The notes under the pieces are model-generated. The model saw only the letters and a program-made list of their open reading frames with translations, ran no database searches and was not told where the DNA came from. A program made the position numbers and the translations under genes. DNA of 64,000 nt from Brumimicrobium sp033722555. Its GTDB lineage: Bacteria > Bacteroidota > Bacteroidia > Flavobacteriales_D > Crocinitomicaceae. The stretch covers positions 17,852 to 81,851 of the forward strand of contig JAWVYS010000009.1 in assembly GCA_033722555.1 (NCBI GenBank), given 5' to 3'. This document shows positions 44,301 to 52,297 of the stretch, piece after piece; position 1 is the first letter of the stretch, and each line of letters starts with the position of its first letter.

Positions 44301-44475
44301 TCTTCATCTCCAAAGCAGCCTTATTCGTAAAAGTCATAGCAATGATCTTTGAAAATGCGTTGCTTTGAGCATTTCTACCTATCGTAAGTTCAAGATAAGT
44401 CTGTACTAATGAAAAAGTCTTTCCGCTACCCGCAGAAGCACTTAACACCTTGAGTGGTTTGTCCTTTTCAAGCAT
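41329..44475 (-). CDS. UvrD-type helicase/exonuclease, AddA/RecB-like
   Basis: A 1048-residue helicase-nuclease. Walker A SASAGSGKT (about 12-20), IAMTFTNKAALEMKTRI (motif Ia), HYLLDEFQDTSRLQW (Walker B), NLIVGDPKQAIYRFR, LEENYRSKKNIVEFN, then the motif V/VI segments IMTVHKSKGLEFPVVILP and LLYVAFTRAEDRIYG. The C-terminus is a RecB-type nuclease with RPDKIIL followed by VIDFKTGK. These enzymes process double-strand breaks with an AddB/RecC-like partner, which is not adjacent. The start is the ATG at 44475 (MLEKDKPLKVLSASAG); an in-frame TTG 8 codons earlier is less likely. Confidence 0.92.
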   Translation of the reverse strand: MLEKDKPLKVLSASAGSGKTFSLVQTYLELTIGRNAQSNAFSKIIAMTFTNKAALEMKTRIIEALDFIAFPERKTENERRKAIRLFEKTRENLKLPENIIRENARRVLSQILHNYEDFHVMTIDKFSLRLIRTFSKDLDLSDDFEIIMDERELLEQVVDELLSKIGKQGEEEVTRLTLAYAKSNLEEGTKWNFRSSLIEFARNLTVEKDREFIDELIQKPSNPDGIKELRAQINKLVQEYNTQATDLYNYFISLNSSPEDYPSKTTGIYRWLNELNGKKLEEYKPPTNTILKFLSGESINAKHNVDPELINKIERFFPFEKEAFDRFYVLNRIRKNFYNLALLKYIADELNRFKERHNVIGIYEFSRKISDLLSKESAPYIYERLGTRFSHYLLDEFQDTSRLQWLNLIPLLHDSISGGNKNLIVGDPKQAIYRFRNGLVDQFVALPNIYNPEEDPQLAFTSNYFNEMGIKLPLEENYRSKKNIVEFNNMFFKKCLEFLPATFNKFYKDIVQKPKGSEGGFIHFEFFEAPNKEEALPDREAFLLNSVRSCIRDGYLPGELCVLTRNKSDGNHCAKILTRAEEQFKVISADSLSVGSDKTVKFFIDYFELRKNSANETNQTKFASSYYQMREEEPLIGLRNYWGDRIGKLDFEKFVKDVFQSEEALFMDYENMYDLGQKFVRILNLNELSNPYLHHFMEILQYYDLKFGPDLRGFLDYWHSKAQTETVQMPANDEAIQIMTVHKSKGLEFPVVILPTLDWTIGTEKNESFIKTDQGELIYSKLIKKDVPDFMLKARDKEYKQVLLDELNLLYVAFTRAEDRIYGLVEKNKKGSDDYSKLSQLIAKTLNAMNETANGGEELFSMGSETKISSADKTIDNNFDPVDISDFLWFPEMSMKDSDAMEEEDLSDEQRFGNQLHKLLSQVDKPEVLNTVFKDMIKKDQIERRFENELEKLARNILEIPEYKVLLKNSKRILSEQDIILDEKNFLRPDKIILGEREVSVIDFKTGKALRKHENQVRNYVSAVRNMGYEEVRGYLLYTSENSLQEVK

Positions 44476-44641
44476 ATGGTGAAGATAGTATTTTTCCAAC
44501 GTTTCTCAGTAAATTTTCGTTATCAAAATAGCCATAAGCGCATACTTATTAGAGAGTAACATAAGTTACTTTAAAGACTAAAAACCAATAAAAACTGACA
44601 AGATTTTGCCGTTTTAAAAATTCTTACCGTAAATTTATCTT

Positions 44642-45394
44642 ATGAAGAATTCAGTGATACTTCTAATTCTCCTTCCTATCGCTCTGTTAAGCTGTAAGGA
44701 TGACGATCCGGTTGAGGATCCTGCACCCGCTGTGCAGAAGGTTCGTGTCAACATTGTTCCCGAATATAACGGACAAACTTTCGAGTTGAATACAAATTAT
44801 ACAACGCAAGAGGGTTATACCATTCAATTTACAAAACTGAATGTGATCATGACCAATTTTTCCAACAATGGAAAGGAACTTTTTAAGTCCGGGGTTTACA
44901 AATTTGCCAACGACAAGAAACTTCTTTGGGAAGGTGAAGGAGATTATGCGTCATTCCTTTCAATGAATGCTAATATCGGAGTTACTGCCGATCAGAATCA
45001 TGAAGACCCTTCGGCCCGACCGGCAAGTGACCCGTTAAATATTTTAAACACAGACGATATGCACTGGGGCTGGAATACCGGTTATATTTTCCTCATGATA
45101 GAAGGAAAAGCTGATACTTCCGCAGCACAGAACGGACAAAACATGATGACCTTTCTTTATCACATTGGAAAAGATGATTTTTTGAGAACTGTTGAGTTAT
45201 CCAACCTTCACTGGACTCAGGTTTCTTCAACATTGCATGAAACCAATATGTATGTCGATATCTATAAAGTTTTCGACGGTGATACTTCGGATGTGGATAT
45301 AAAACTTGAGAATTCCTCGCATACGATGCCTAGTCAGGAAAACCTAAGTAACCGAATTATCAGTAATTTTGCATCTGCGTTTAGCACCGAATGA
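44642..45394 (+). CDS. MbnP-like copper-site lipoprotein
   Basis: A 250-residue lipoprotein (signal ending IALLSC, Cys18). The mature part matches the MbnP family: VRVNIVPEYNGQTFELN, IQFTKLNVIMTNFS, then DPSARPASDPLN, the Trp-rich MHWGWNTGYIFLMIEGK (about 140-156) and FLYHIGKDDFLRTVEL. In methanotrophs MbnP binds Cu(I) through a kynurenine made from a Trp by the diheme enzyme MbnH (established there). The downstream gene encodes such an enzyme and overlaps by four bases, so both are likely co-translated. Which Trp would be modified cannot be decided here. Confidence 0.85.
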   Translation: MKNSVILLILLPIALLSCKDDDPVEDPAPAVQKVRVNIVPEYNGQTFELNTNYTTQEGYTIQFTKLNVIMTNFSNNGKELFKSGVYKFANDKKLLWEGEGDYASFLSMNANIGVTADQNHEDPSARPASDPLNILNTDDMHWGWNTGYIFLMIEGKADTSAAQNGQNMMTFLYHIGKDDFLRTVELSNLHWTQVSSTLHETNMYVDIYKVFDGDTSDVDIKLENSSHTMPSQENLSNRIISNFASAFSTE

Positions 45395-46464
45395 AAAGAT
45401 CCATATTTTACATACTGATTGTTTTAACCCTTCTTTCTTGTAGAAACGACAAGATTACGCGGTCTCTTACGCCCTACAAACTTGATATCCCGAGTCATTT
45501 CCCTGATATGCCTATCCCTGAGGATAATCCGATGAGCGTGGAAGGCGTAGAGCTGGGAAGAAAACTTTTCTATGAAAAAATGTTGAGTCGTGATAACTCC
45601 ATCAGTTGTGGTGCGTGTCATTCCCCTCAAGCTGCTTTTTCAGATCCAAATCAGTTTTCTGTTGGGGTGGATGAACAAATCGGTACGCGGAATTCAATGG
45701 CTCTGATCAATCTTGGCTGGCAAACTTCCTTCTTTTGGGACGGTAGAGCTAAAACCCTTGAGGAACAGATCTTAGAACCGGTTCCGGCTCCTCACGAAAT
45801 GGATCAAAGTTGGAGTGCGGCCATATCCAAATTAAACAAATCCGTTGAATACAATAACGATTTCTTTACGGTTTTCGGTGTTGAAAAATATGATTCCACA
45901 CACGTTGCCAAAGCCATTGCACAATTTTTAAGAACCATGATTTCCGGAAAATCGAAATACGACGTTATGTATAAAGTAGAAAACAGTCTTCCTTTAACCG
46001 CTGAAGAACAGGCTGTTTGGCAAAGCATAACCGTAGAAGAAATTGCTGGACGAGATCTTTTTTTCAGCCTCAGCGCAGGTGACTGCCTGCACTGCCACAG
46101 CGGCGCTCTTGCTCAGGTGAATAAATTTTCAAATAACGGACTCGATGCAACATTTTCTGACCCGGGTAGAATGGGTGTAACCGGAAATCCAAACGACGCC
46201 GGCAAGTTTAAGGTTCCGACTCTCAGAAACATTGAATTTTCAGCTCCTTACATGCACGACGGCCGCTTCAGTACGCTCGAAGAGGTGGTTAACCATTATT
46301 CTTCGGGTGTGGTAACGAGTCCAACGATAGATCCCATGATAGAATTTGCTTTTCAGGGTGGTGTTCAACTCGATCCCCAGCAAAAGGAACTGATTGTAAC
46401 TTTTCTGAAGACATTTAGCGATCACGAATTTATCAACAACCCTGATTTTCAAGACCCTCATTAA
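45391..46464 (+). CDS. Diheme cytochrome c peroxidase, MbnH/MauG-like
   Basis: A 357-residue lipoprotein (lipobox LTLLSC, Cys17) of the bacterial cytochrome c peroxidase/MauG family. Two haem c sites are CGACH at 73-77 and CLHCH at 232-236. VEGVELGRKLFYEKMLSRD, NSMALINLGWQTSFFWDGRA, and KVPTLRNIEFSAPYMHDGRF are conserved. Classical CcP reduces peroxide; MauG and MbnH instead oxidise residues on a partner protein. The four-base overlap with the mbnP-like gene argues for the MbnH role. No electron-donor cytochrome is adjacent. Confidence 0.92.
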   Translation: MKRSIFYILIVLTLLSCRNDKITRSLTPYKLDIPSHFPDMPIPEDNPMSVEGVELGRKLFYEKMLSRDNSISCGACHSPQAAFSDPNQFSVGVDEQIGTRNSMALINLGWQTSFFWDGRAKTLEEQILEPVPAPHEMDQSWSAAISKLNKSVEYNNDFFTVFGVEKYDSTHVAKAIAQFLRTMISGKSKYDVMYKVENSLPLTAEEQAVWQSITVEEIAGRDLFFSLSAGDCLHCHSGALAQVNKFSNNGLDATFSDPGRMGVTGNPNDAGKFKVPTLRNIEFSAPYMHDGRFSTLEEVVNHYSSGVVTSPTIDPMIEFAFQGGVQLDPQQKELIVTFLKTFSDHEFINNPDFQDPH

Positions 46465-46558
46465 ACCGGGGTAACCTTAAATCCTTTTACTCGTATATTT
46501 TCTATGTGAAGCGATTAATATTTCGTTTCTTTGTTAATTAGATTGAACTCTTAAAAGA

Positions 46559-47986
46559 ATGATAGACCAACGCAGACTCACAACTGAAGAAAAGGCTCTG
46601 ACTGTTAATCTAACCCCTGACATCTACGGTTCATTTTCTGAGATTGGAGCGGGTCAGGAAGTTGCAGCGAATTTTTTCAAAGCAGGAGGAAGTTCGGGAA
46701 CCATAGCATTTACGCATTCAGCTTATGACATGAAGGTTTCCGATGCAATTTACGGTAAGGCGAAAAGATACGTTTGTGAGGAAAGACTCATGACTATGCT
46801 CGAAATCGAGTATGAATCCATGATGAAAAGCTTGAAGGACCGAAGCGGTGAAACTCGCTTTTTTTCATTCTGCAATACGGTAGAATCACTTAATTACCAT
46901 AAAACCAACCAAGGCCACGGCTGGGTCGGAATTCGGTTTCAGCTGGTTCCCAATACAAGACCAAACCACATTGTTCTTCATGTCAAAATGCATGACAGAA
47001 GCAATAAAGCACAACAGGAAGCGCTGGGAATCCTGGGAGTAAATCTCGTCCATGCAGCTTATTTTCATACCGGCGATGAACTGGATTATTTTATCAATAG
47101 TCTTGTACACAGATTACCTCGAGACAGGATGGAAATCGATATGCTTCGCATTGAAGGGCCGGATTTCGAGCACGTGGATAATAGAATTCTGGCTTTGAAC
47201 CTCGTAAAGCGGGGAATTACAGAAGCTACTATGTTTGATCAGGCAGGCAACGTACTTCAACCGGCCAATGCACTGTATAAGAAAAACATACTTCTGATGC
47301 GTGGAAGATTTCGTCCGGTGACAAAGGTTCACATCGATATGATTACCAATGCCAGAACGAAATATATTCAGGAAAAAGGGGTTGAGGAAAAAAATGTACG
47401 GGAGATTTTCGAGCTAACACTGAAAGATCTCACTGCGGATGGAAAGATCTCGGACAAGGATTTCGTAGATAGAGCTGAACTTTTGGGCTCCCTCGGTTAT
47501 ACAGTAATGATTTCAAACTACCTGAAGTATTACAAGATGGTGGATTACCTCAGTGATCTGGCCCGAGGCAAAAAAATGGGTGTAATCCTGGGTATATACA
47601 ACCTTCACACAGTCTTCGACGAGAAATATTACGAAAACCTGAAAGGCGGACTTTTAGAAGCTTTTGGCCGAGGTTTCGGTCATAATGTAAAACTGTATGT
47701 TTATCCGGCGAGAAATGTTGAGACCGGAGATCTTTACGCGCTTGAAGATATCCGAATACCTAAAAAGTTGCAGGGGTTACTCGATTACATGAAAGCGAAT
47801 AATAAACTGGAGGCAATCAATAATTTTGATAAAAGTCTGCTTCACATCATGTCGGACGATGTCCTTTCTAAGATCAAAGCAGGTTCTTCAGCGTGGGAAG
47901 AAGATGTCCCCGAACAGGTCGCTAAGGCAATTAAATTCATGCAGTTGTTTGGTTACGCTCCAAAAGAGGAATTGGCGGCGAAGTAA
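46559..47986 (+). CDS. Conserved Bacteroidota cytosolic protein, function unknown
   Basis: A 475-residue soluble protein with no signal peptide. It belongs to a family widespread in Bacteroidota (from memory) that public annotations label inconsistently, for example as a receptor or a nucleotidyltransferase. Blocks: VNLTPDIYGSFSEIGAGQEVA (split about 17-36), GGSSGTIAFTHSAYDM, GHGWVGIRFQ, LRIEGPDFEHVDNRIL, ALYKKNILLMRGRFRPVT (about 240-257) and MISNYLKYYKMVDYL. GRFRPVTKVH looks like the GxFxPxHxGH loop of adenylyltransferases but lacks the first His. It lies 138 bases upstream of another unusual gene on the same strand, suggesting a shared pathway. No enzyme activity can be assigned. Confidence 0.8.
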   Translation: MIDQRRLTTEEKALTVNLTPDIYGSFSEIGAGQEVAANFFKAGGSSGTIAFTHSAYDMKVSDAIYGKAKRYVCEERLMTMLEIEYESMMKSLKDRSGETRFFSFCNTVESLNYHKTNQGHGWVGIRFQLVPNTRPNHIVLHVKMHDRSNKAQQEALGILGVNLVHAAYFHTGDELDYFINSLVHRLPRDRMEIDMLRIEGPDFEHVDNRILALNLVKRGITEATMFDQAGNVLQPANALYKKNILLMRGRFRPVTKVHIDMITNARTKYIQEKGVEEKNVREIFELTLKDLTADGKISDKDFVDRAELLGSLGYTVMISNYLKYYKMVDYLSDLARGKKMGVILGIYNLHTVFDEKYYENLKGGLLEAFGRGFGHNVKLYVYPARNVETGDLYALEDIRIPKKLQGLLDYMKANNKLEAINNFDKSLLHIMSDDVLSKIKAGSSAWEEDVPEQVAKAIKFMQLFGYAPKEELAAK

Positions 47987-48124
47987 ACACTCAGAATTCT
48001 TAGCTGTAGACTCCTGCCGGAGCTTGTCTCTTTTATTTTACATGCATCATTTTCATCATTGTTGGGCATTTGCTCGATGATATTGACTAATTTTAAGCCG
48101 ATTACCCCGACTTAAGGAAAAACT

Positions 48125-49798
48125 ATGAGTGAAAACAAAAGAACCAAAGCACAAGAAGCGACGCAGGCAATAGAACGTATTTACATCACAATGCGTCATC
48201 TCTTCAATCGCGGCTTTTACAAACCCATGGGGATTTCAGGGGTTACTTTAAGAGAAAGCTTACTTGAACTTCAGCCGGAAATATACGGCACCATAGCCGA
48301 AGACAAACTTGAATTAAACGGGCTAATCTATGTGATGGACAGATTACCTTTGGGTATTGAAGAATGTTCGGTTATAAATCTAACAGGCGATGAAGGTTAC
48401 AAATTGTCCAAAATCACCCCCATCATTCCGCCGAAACGACGAAGAAACTGTTACCGGATTGATGAGGAACAAATAAACATTGAAATTACCAGAGGCAGGT
48501 CGGATATTTATGATATTCTCACTCACCTTACCTTTCTGTTTATAGAGTCCCATAAGATCGCGAAAAGAGTAATCATCGATGAAAATCAGGCGCTATCCAG
48601 AGAATGGCTTAAACTGGAGGAAACGGTAAGACAAAAAAGAATTTCGAAGGAAGAACTGGAGGTAGCTTTGGTTCATACTGCAAACATTATAGGTCGCACG
48701 TTTGAGGAAACTCTGAAAATTTACAATCAGTTAAATTCCAAGGAACATCCTCACAGGTTTTTAAAAATGATCTATTGGCTTGGAAAACTGGCCATTCTTG
48801 AGGTAAAAGACGATGTCAAAAGAACTATTTTATTCAGTCCGATACTCAGGGAACGACTGGGTCATCACATTCACGGTGAAAAATGGGCCAACAATATCAA
48901 AGAAATACTTGAAAAGAGAAAGCTCATCGACAAACCTATTCATATCATAAGTGCAAACATGCACAGTGTTATGAATTATTTATTTGCGAAACAGGCCGGT
49001 CTCAAACCGAATGAAAACCTGAATAAAAGAGAGACATTCGAATTACTGAGTATTCCTGAAAATGAGTCCTACCGTAAAAAGATCGTATCACTTGCTCAAA
49101 AACAGGGGATGACGTTCTACGAAGACACCTCGGGCACCAACATAGATGTGCAGATCTTTGATCTGAGCAAAGTAGACTTCAAAAACAGCTATGCGCAATT
49201 AAAAAAAGATAAATGCGATGAAGTCATTATCGTGATGGATTATGCTTTCGGTGAACAAGCCTTTGAAACGATGGATGAGCTGTTAAAACCGTATAAAAAA
49301 TCGAAAAAAGGAGTTGTAAAACTCAACATTTCATCCATATCAATCATGGGTAAGGCCGGAATACTTACCGGTGGAAAAGGAGATATAATGATCCCAACAG
49401 CCCATGTTTTTGAAGGAACAACCGATAATTATCCTTTCAGGAATGAATTATCCCTAAAAGATTTTGAAAACGAGGATGTTAAAGCTTTTGAGGGACATAT
49501 GATTACCGTATTGGGAACCTCCCTTCAAAATAAGGAAATGCTTAAATATTTCAGAAAATCTACCTGGCGAATGGTAGGACTCGAAATGGAAGGAGCGCAT
49601 TATCAAAAAGCTATTCAGGCTGCGTCAAAAATAAGAAACAGCATCAGGGAGGACGTGAAAATCCGTTATGCTTACTACGCCTCTGATAATCCACTTGAAA
49701 CAGGAAGTACATTGGCCTCCGGAGGTTTGGGTTTGACAGGCGTGAAACCAACCTATCTTATTACCGAAAAAATATTGGAGCAAGTGATCAATTGTTGA
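48125..49798 (+). CDS. Two-domain protein with C-terminal nucleosidase-like fold, function unknown
   Basis: A 557-residue soluble protein. Residues about 1-270 are helical (AIERIYITMRHLFNRGFY, DILTHLTFLFIESHKIAKR, LVHTANIIGRTFEETLKIY) and unlike anything I can name. Residues about 275-557 resemble the purine nucleoside phosphorylase/nucleosidase fold: SISIMGKAGILTGGKGDIMIP (split), VFEGTTDNYPF, and MVGLEMEGAHYQKAI, whose EMEG is the ribose-binding signature of that superfamily. I believe the family is confined largely to Bacteroidota and may be listed as DUF6909. It follows the 475-residue unknown. A nucleoside, NAD or signal-nucleotide hydrolase is possible; substrate not known. Confidence 0.78.
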   Translation: MSENKRTKAQEATQAIERIYITMRHLFNRGFYKPMGISGVTLRESLLELQPEIYGTIAEDKLELNGLIYVMDRLPLGIEECSVINLTGDEGYKLSKITPIIPPKRRRNCYRIDEEQINIEITRGRSDIYDILTHLTFLFIESHKIAKRVIIDENQALSREWLKLEETVRQKRISKEELEVALVHTANIIGRTFEETLKIYNQLNSKEHPHRFLKMIYWLGKLAILEVKDDVKRTILFSPILRERLGHHIHGEKWANNIKEILEKRKLIDKPIHIISANMHSVMNYLFAKQAGLKPNENLNKRETFELLSIPENESYRKKIVSLAQKQGMTFYEDTSGTNIDVQIFDLSKVDFKNSYAQLKKDKCDEVIIVMDYAFGEQAFETMDELLKPYKKSKKGVVKLNISSISIMGKAGILTGGKGDIMIPTAHVFEGTTDNYPFRNELSLKDFENEDVKAFEGHMITVLGTSLQNKEMLKYFRKSTWRMVGLEMEGAHYQKAIQAASKIRNSIREDVKIRYAYYASDNPLETGSTLASGGLGLTGVKPTYLITEKILEQVINC

Positions 49799-49802
49799 AG
49801 AT

Positions 49803-50549
49803 TTAATTGAAAACGTAATTCCCCTTTTGGTCGACTGTAAATTTTAGTTCCTGCGTATTTTCGTAGAAAATATCACTCCCTGCTTTTAAATTCTTCCAAA
49901 AATGAAGGAGTTCGGTGTTAGAAGACTCCTCTTCTGCATATTGTGCATATTTTTTTTCCGTCATTTCAAATGGGAATATGTAAACCGGAATTTTATCTTG
50001 ACCGTTATTTTTAGCGTGTACGGCATACAGATATATCTCCTTGATCTTATCGGTGGTCATTGGAAGACAGCCAATTGTAACACAGGATCCATGAATAAAT
50101 ATGTCTCCGCCTAAATTTGAAGCTTTGCTCTTCCTCCTGTCTGAAAGATTGGGATAGTTAATCCCCAACGACAAATAAAAATTACTTACCGGATTGAAAC
50201 GATCAATGTGATAAAATCCTTCAGGCACCTGCATATCGCCTTGCTTCCGTTTCGGACCCAATGTACCCGACTTTGCACAAATATCATAGGTTTTCAGCTT
50301 CCTGTATGATTTTTCGCTTATTTTCTTGACATATAGATCAAGTTTTCCTTCTTGTTTGTATGCTACCATCAGCAACTGAAAATCTGCCGTAGTCAGACCG
50401 ACGGAGTTAAGTTTTTCATGAACCAAACTCTCCTTTTCATCAATCGCAACACGAACCCGCTTATATCGTTTCTGATCAGAAAGAAAGTCCGAATTAAGAG
50501 TAAAGGCAAGCGTTATGGCTATTACCGGAAAAAAAAGAAATCTACGCAT
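49803..50549 (-). CDS. L,D-transpeptidase (YkuD/YafK type)
   Basis: A 248-residue secreted protein with a hydrophobic N-terminal segment (about 4-18). The catalytic motif FIHGSCVTIGCLPM has His153 and the nucleophile Cys161 in the YkuD pattern. The surrounding sequence (DMQVPEGFYHIDRFNP) resembles the YafK subgroup; some YafK-like members hydrolyse links between lipoproteins and peptidoglycan and others form 3-3 crosslinks. Which applies cannot be read from the sequence. Convergent with the preceding gene, four bases apart. Confidence 0.87.
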   Translation of the reverse strand: MRRFLFFPVIAITLAFTLNSDFLSDQKRYKRVRVAIDEKESLVHEKLNSVGLTTADFQLLMVAYKQEGKLDLYVKKISEKSYRKLKTYDICAKSGTLGPKRKQGDMQVPEGFYHIDRFNPVSNFYLSLGINYPNLSDRRKSKASNLGGDIFIHGSCVTIGCLPMTTDKIKEIYLYAVHAKNNGQDKIPVYIFPFEMTEKKYAQYAEEESSNTELLHFWKNLKAGSDIFYENTQELKFTVDQKGNYVFN

Positions 50550-50570
50550 ATCAAATAAATTTTGGATCGT

Positions 50571-52091
50571 TTATTTTATCTGAGCCGCAACCACTTTTCC
50601 GTTCAGAACAGTGTAATAACTATCACCCAATTTAAAGCTTTTGCCCGGTTTCACGTCGCGCATGAGAAGATCTTCCTCAATGGTATGTACCGAACCTCTC
50701 GTATCATAGGCCAACTGAAGATAGGCCAGGTTAATACCAAACGTGGAACCACAGACAATGACGTGTACCGGTCTGCCTATTTTAGCTGTCAGCGAAAGAT
50801 CCCGTGGCTCCGCCCAGTTATCGGCAACCATCACTATCTCATCACATTCAGGAAATTTATTGATTCCCTCAAGTGTTGCTTCAAGATTATTCTCCGGACA
50901 GTCTCCTCCCCCTCCCTTGCGCATGGTGGATTTCATTTCGTTGTATACTGATTTAAACGAATTATTCTCTGCAGCATATATCCCACCTACCGAACCGGTT
51001 ACTTTTTTTCGGTCCGGGGTATCATTTCCGTCATTGAAAAATACGAAGGCATCCACCTGGCTCTCGTTTTGAGTAGCCTTCACCCACGCCATCGTTTTGG
51101 CAATATACGGCGACATACTTCCGGTGACATCCATGATTACCAGTGAATTTTGCCATTGAGGATTCCTTTCAAAGGTTGCTTTCACAATATCGTAGTCCGC
51201 CTTGGATAACCAGTTTGAAACTGTTACGAAAGACTCAGGAAGATCTTCTTTCTCAACCTTTTCCGCATCCCCACAACCCACTTTCTGATAATACGTGAAA
51301 TTATAGGTCCTTTTATCCTTGGCCTGTTTTCTCTCATGAAATGAGGGGTATGTGTACTGAACGTGTGCGATATCGGTCTTCATAATACTGTCAACGAAAG
51401 ACTTAAAATCCGCATGGGTACAATTCACTTCTCCGGCATATTTTTTATAACACATATCATCGGTCACCTCAAAAGGCAATTCTTCAACCTCATCCTCTTC
51501 TTTAACCTCTGATATCAACGCTTTATCGCCTGTAGATAATATTATCGGGGGAAGTTTGCGATCCTCAGATTTTGACTTTGCTTTTGGCGCTGAGGTAACC
51601 GGAACTTCGTCGCTTATTCCATCAGTTTCAAGCAGCAAAGAATCCATAAAAGCAATTTCCTTTTCAACACTCTCCTCTGTTGGTCGTTCACGGTAATAAA
51701 TGACGAATCCGTGAAACAGTTCTCGGGCCTCAGCGGGAGTTTTACCTTTTGACTGACCGATCAACTTCCACTGAATTTGAGGAGAATCCAACCCGGGATA
51801 ATATTTCAAAAACTTTTCAATGCGCTCCTGATTCAAGGAGTTCTGATCAAATTCAGGAGACAGTTGAAAGGTTGTATATACAAGATCAATTCTCTCCACA
51901 GCGAGCCCTTCCAGTTTTTTTCTATAATCCTCAAGCAAGACCGATTTATTAAAATTCACCGGAATTCTTAATGCATTCAGGAAAGGATTTTCTTTCGTAA
52001 CCATGTATACATCGACGGTATCCGAAGAAATGTTCTGTCCCATAAGGAAATTCATGAACATCGAGAGGAAAATAATTAAAGTGGTTTTCAT
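50571..52091 (-). CDS. Secreted von Willebrand factor A domain protein
   Basis: A 506-residue protein with signal peptide (about 1-19, ending LMGQ). Residues about 20-180 are a unique N-terminal region followed by a Ser/Lys-rich linker (about 165-185). The vWA domain starts near 313 with the MIDAS site DVTGS (D321, T323, S325). RKGGGGDCPENNLEATLEGI supplies the downstream MIDAS residues, and CDEIVMVADN is the next strand. MIDAS domains bind partners through a metal ion. A C-terminal extension (GKSFKLGDSYYTVLNGKV) follows. Function unknown. It precedes the L,D-transpeptidase by 21 bases on the same strand, so both may act on the envelope. Confidence 0.82.
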   Translation of the reverse strand: MKTTLIIFLSMFMNFLMGQNISSDTVDVYMVTKENPFLNALRIPVNFNKSVLLEDYRKKLEGLAVERIDLVYTTFQLSPEFDQNSLNQERIEKFLKYYPGLDSPQIQWKLIGQSKGKTPAEARELFHGFVIYYRERPTEESVEKEIAFMDSLLLETDGISDEVPVTSAPKAKSKSEDRKLPPIILSTGDKALISEVKEEDEVEELPFEVTDDMCYKKYAGEVNCTHADFKSFVDSIMKTDIAHVQYTYPSFHERKQAKDKRTYNFTYYQKVGCGDAEKVEKEDLPESFVTVSNWLSKADYDIVKATFERNPQWQNSLVIMDVTGSMSPYIAKTMAWVKATQNESQVDAFVFFNDGNDTPDRKKVTGSVGGIYAAENNSFKSVYNEMKSTMRKGGGGDCPENNLEATLEGINKFPECDEIVMVADNWAEPRDLSLTAKIGRPVHVIVCGSTFGINLAYLQLAYDTRGSVHTIEEDLLMRDVKPGKSFKLGDSYYTVLNGKVVAAQIK

Positions 52092-52238
52092 AAGCTTTTT
52101 CTTTTATTAATACCTTATCAGAATATAGTAACACTTTTTTAACAAGAAAATTTCATACCAGTCTTAAAAAAAAGAAAAAAATCATCCATGAGGTAAAATG
52201 TCATCTCAGTGAAAAACCAAATACGGATTAGGGTGTTT

Positions 52239-52270
52239 TTTGATTAAAACTATTTAATTGTTTACTTTTG
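52239..52270 (+). promoter_or_regulatory. Promoter of ahcY
   Basis: TTTG (52239-52242), 20 bases, then TACTTTTG (52263-52270). Both boxes and the spacing match the Bacteroidota consensus exactly. The leader to the ATG at 52298 is about 20 bases. Confidence 0.85.
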
Positions 52271-52297
52271 TTGAGCATTTTAGAAAAATCTACATAA

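Noticed and set aside
44605..44637. TTTG-N21-TAAATTTA upstream of the mbnP-like gene
   Set aside because: The -7 box ends 4 bases before the start codon, which would force a leaderless message; not convincing.
47278..47331. GRFRPVTKVH in the 475-residue unknown as a nucleotidyltransferase HxGH site
   Set aside because: The first His of the HxGH motif is missing, and as I recall relatives do not keep the second, so it is not evidence for adenylyltransferase activity.
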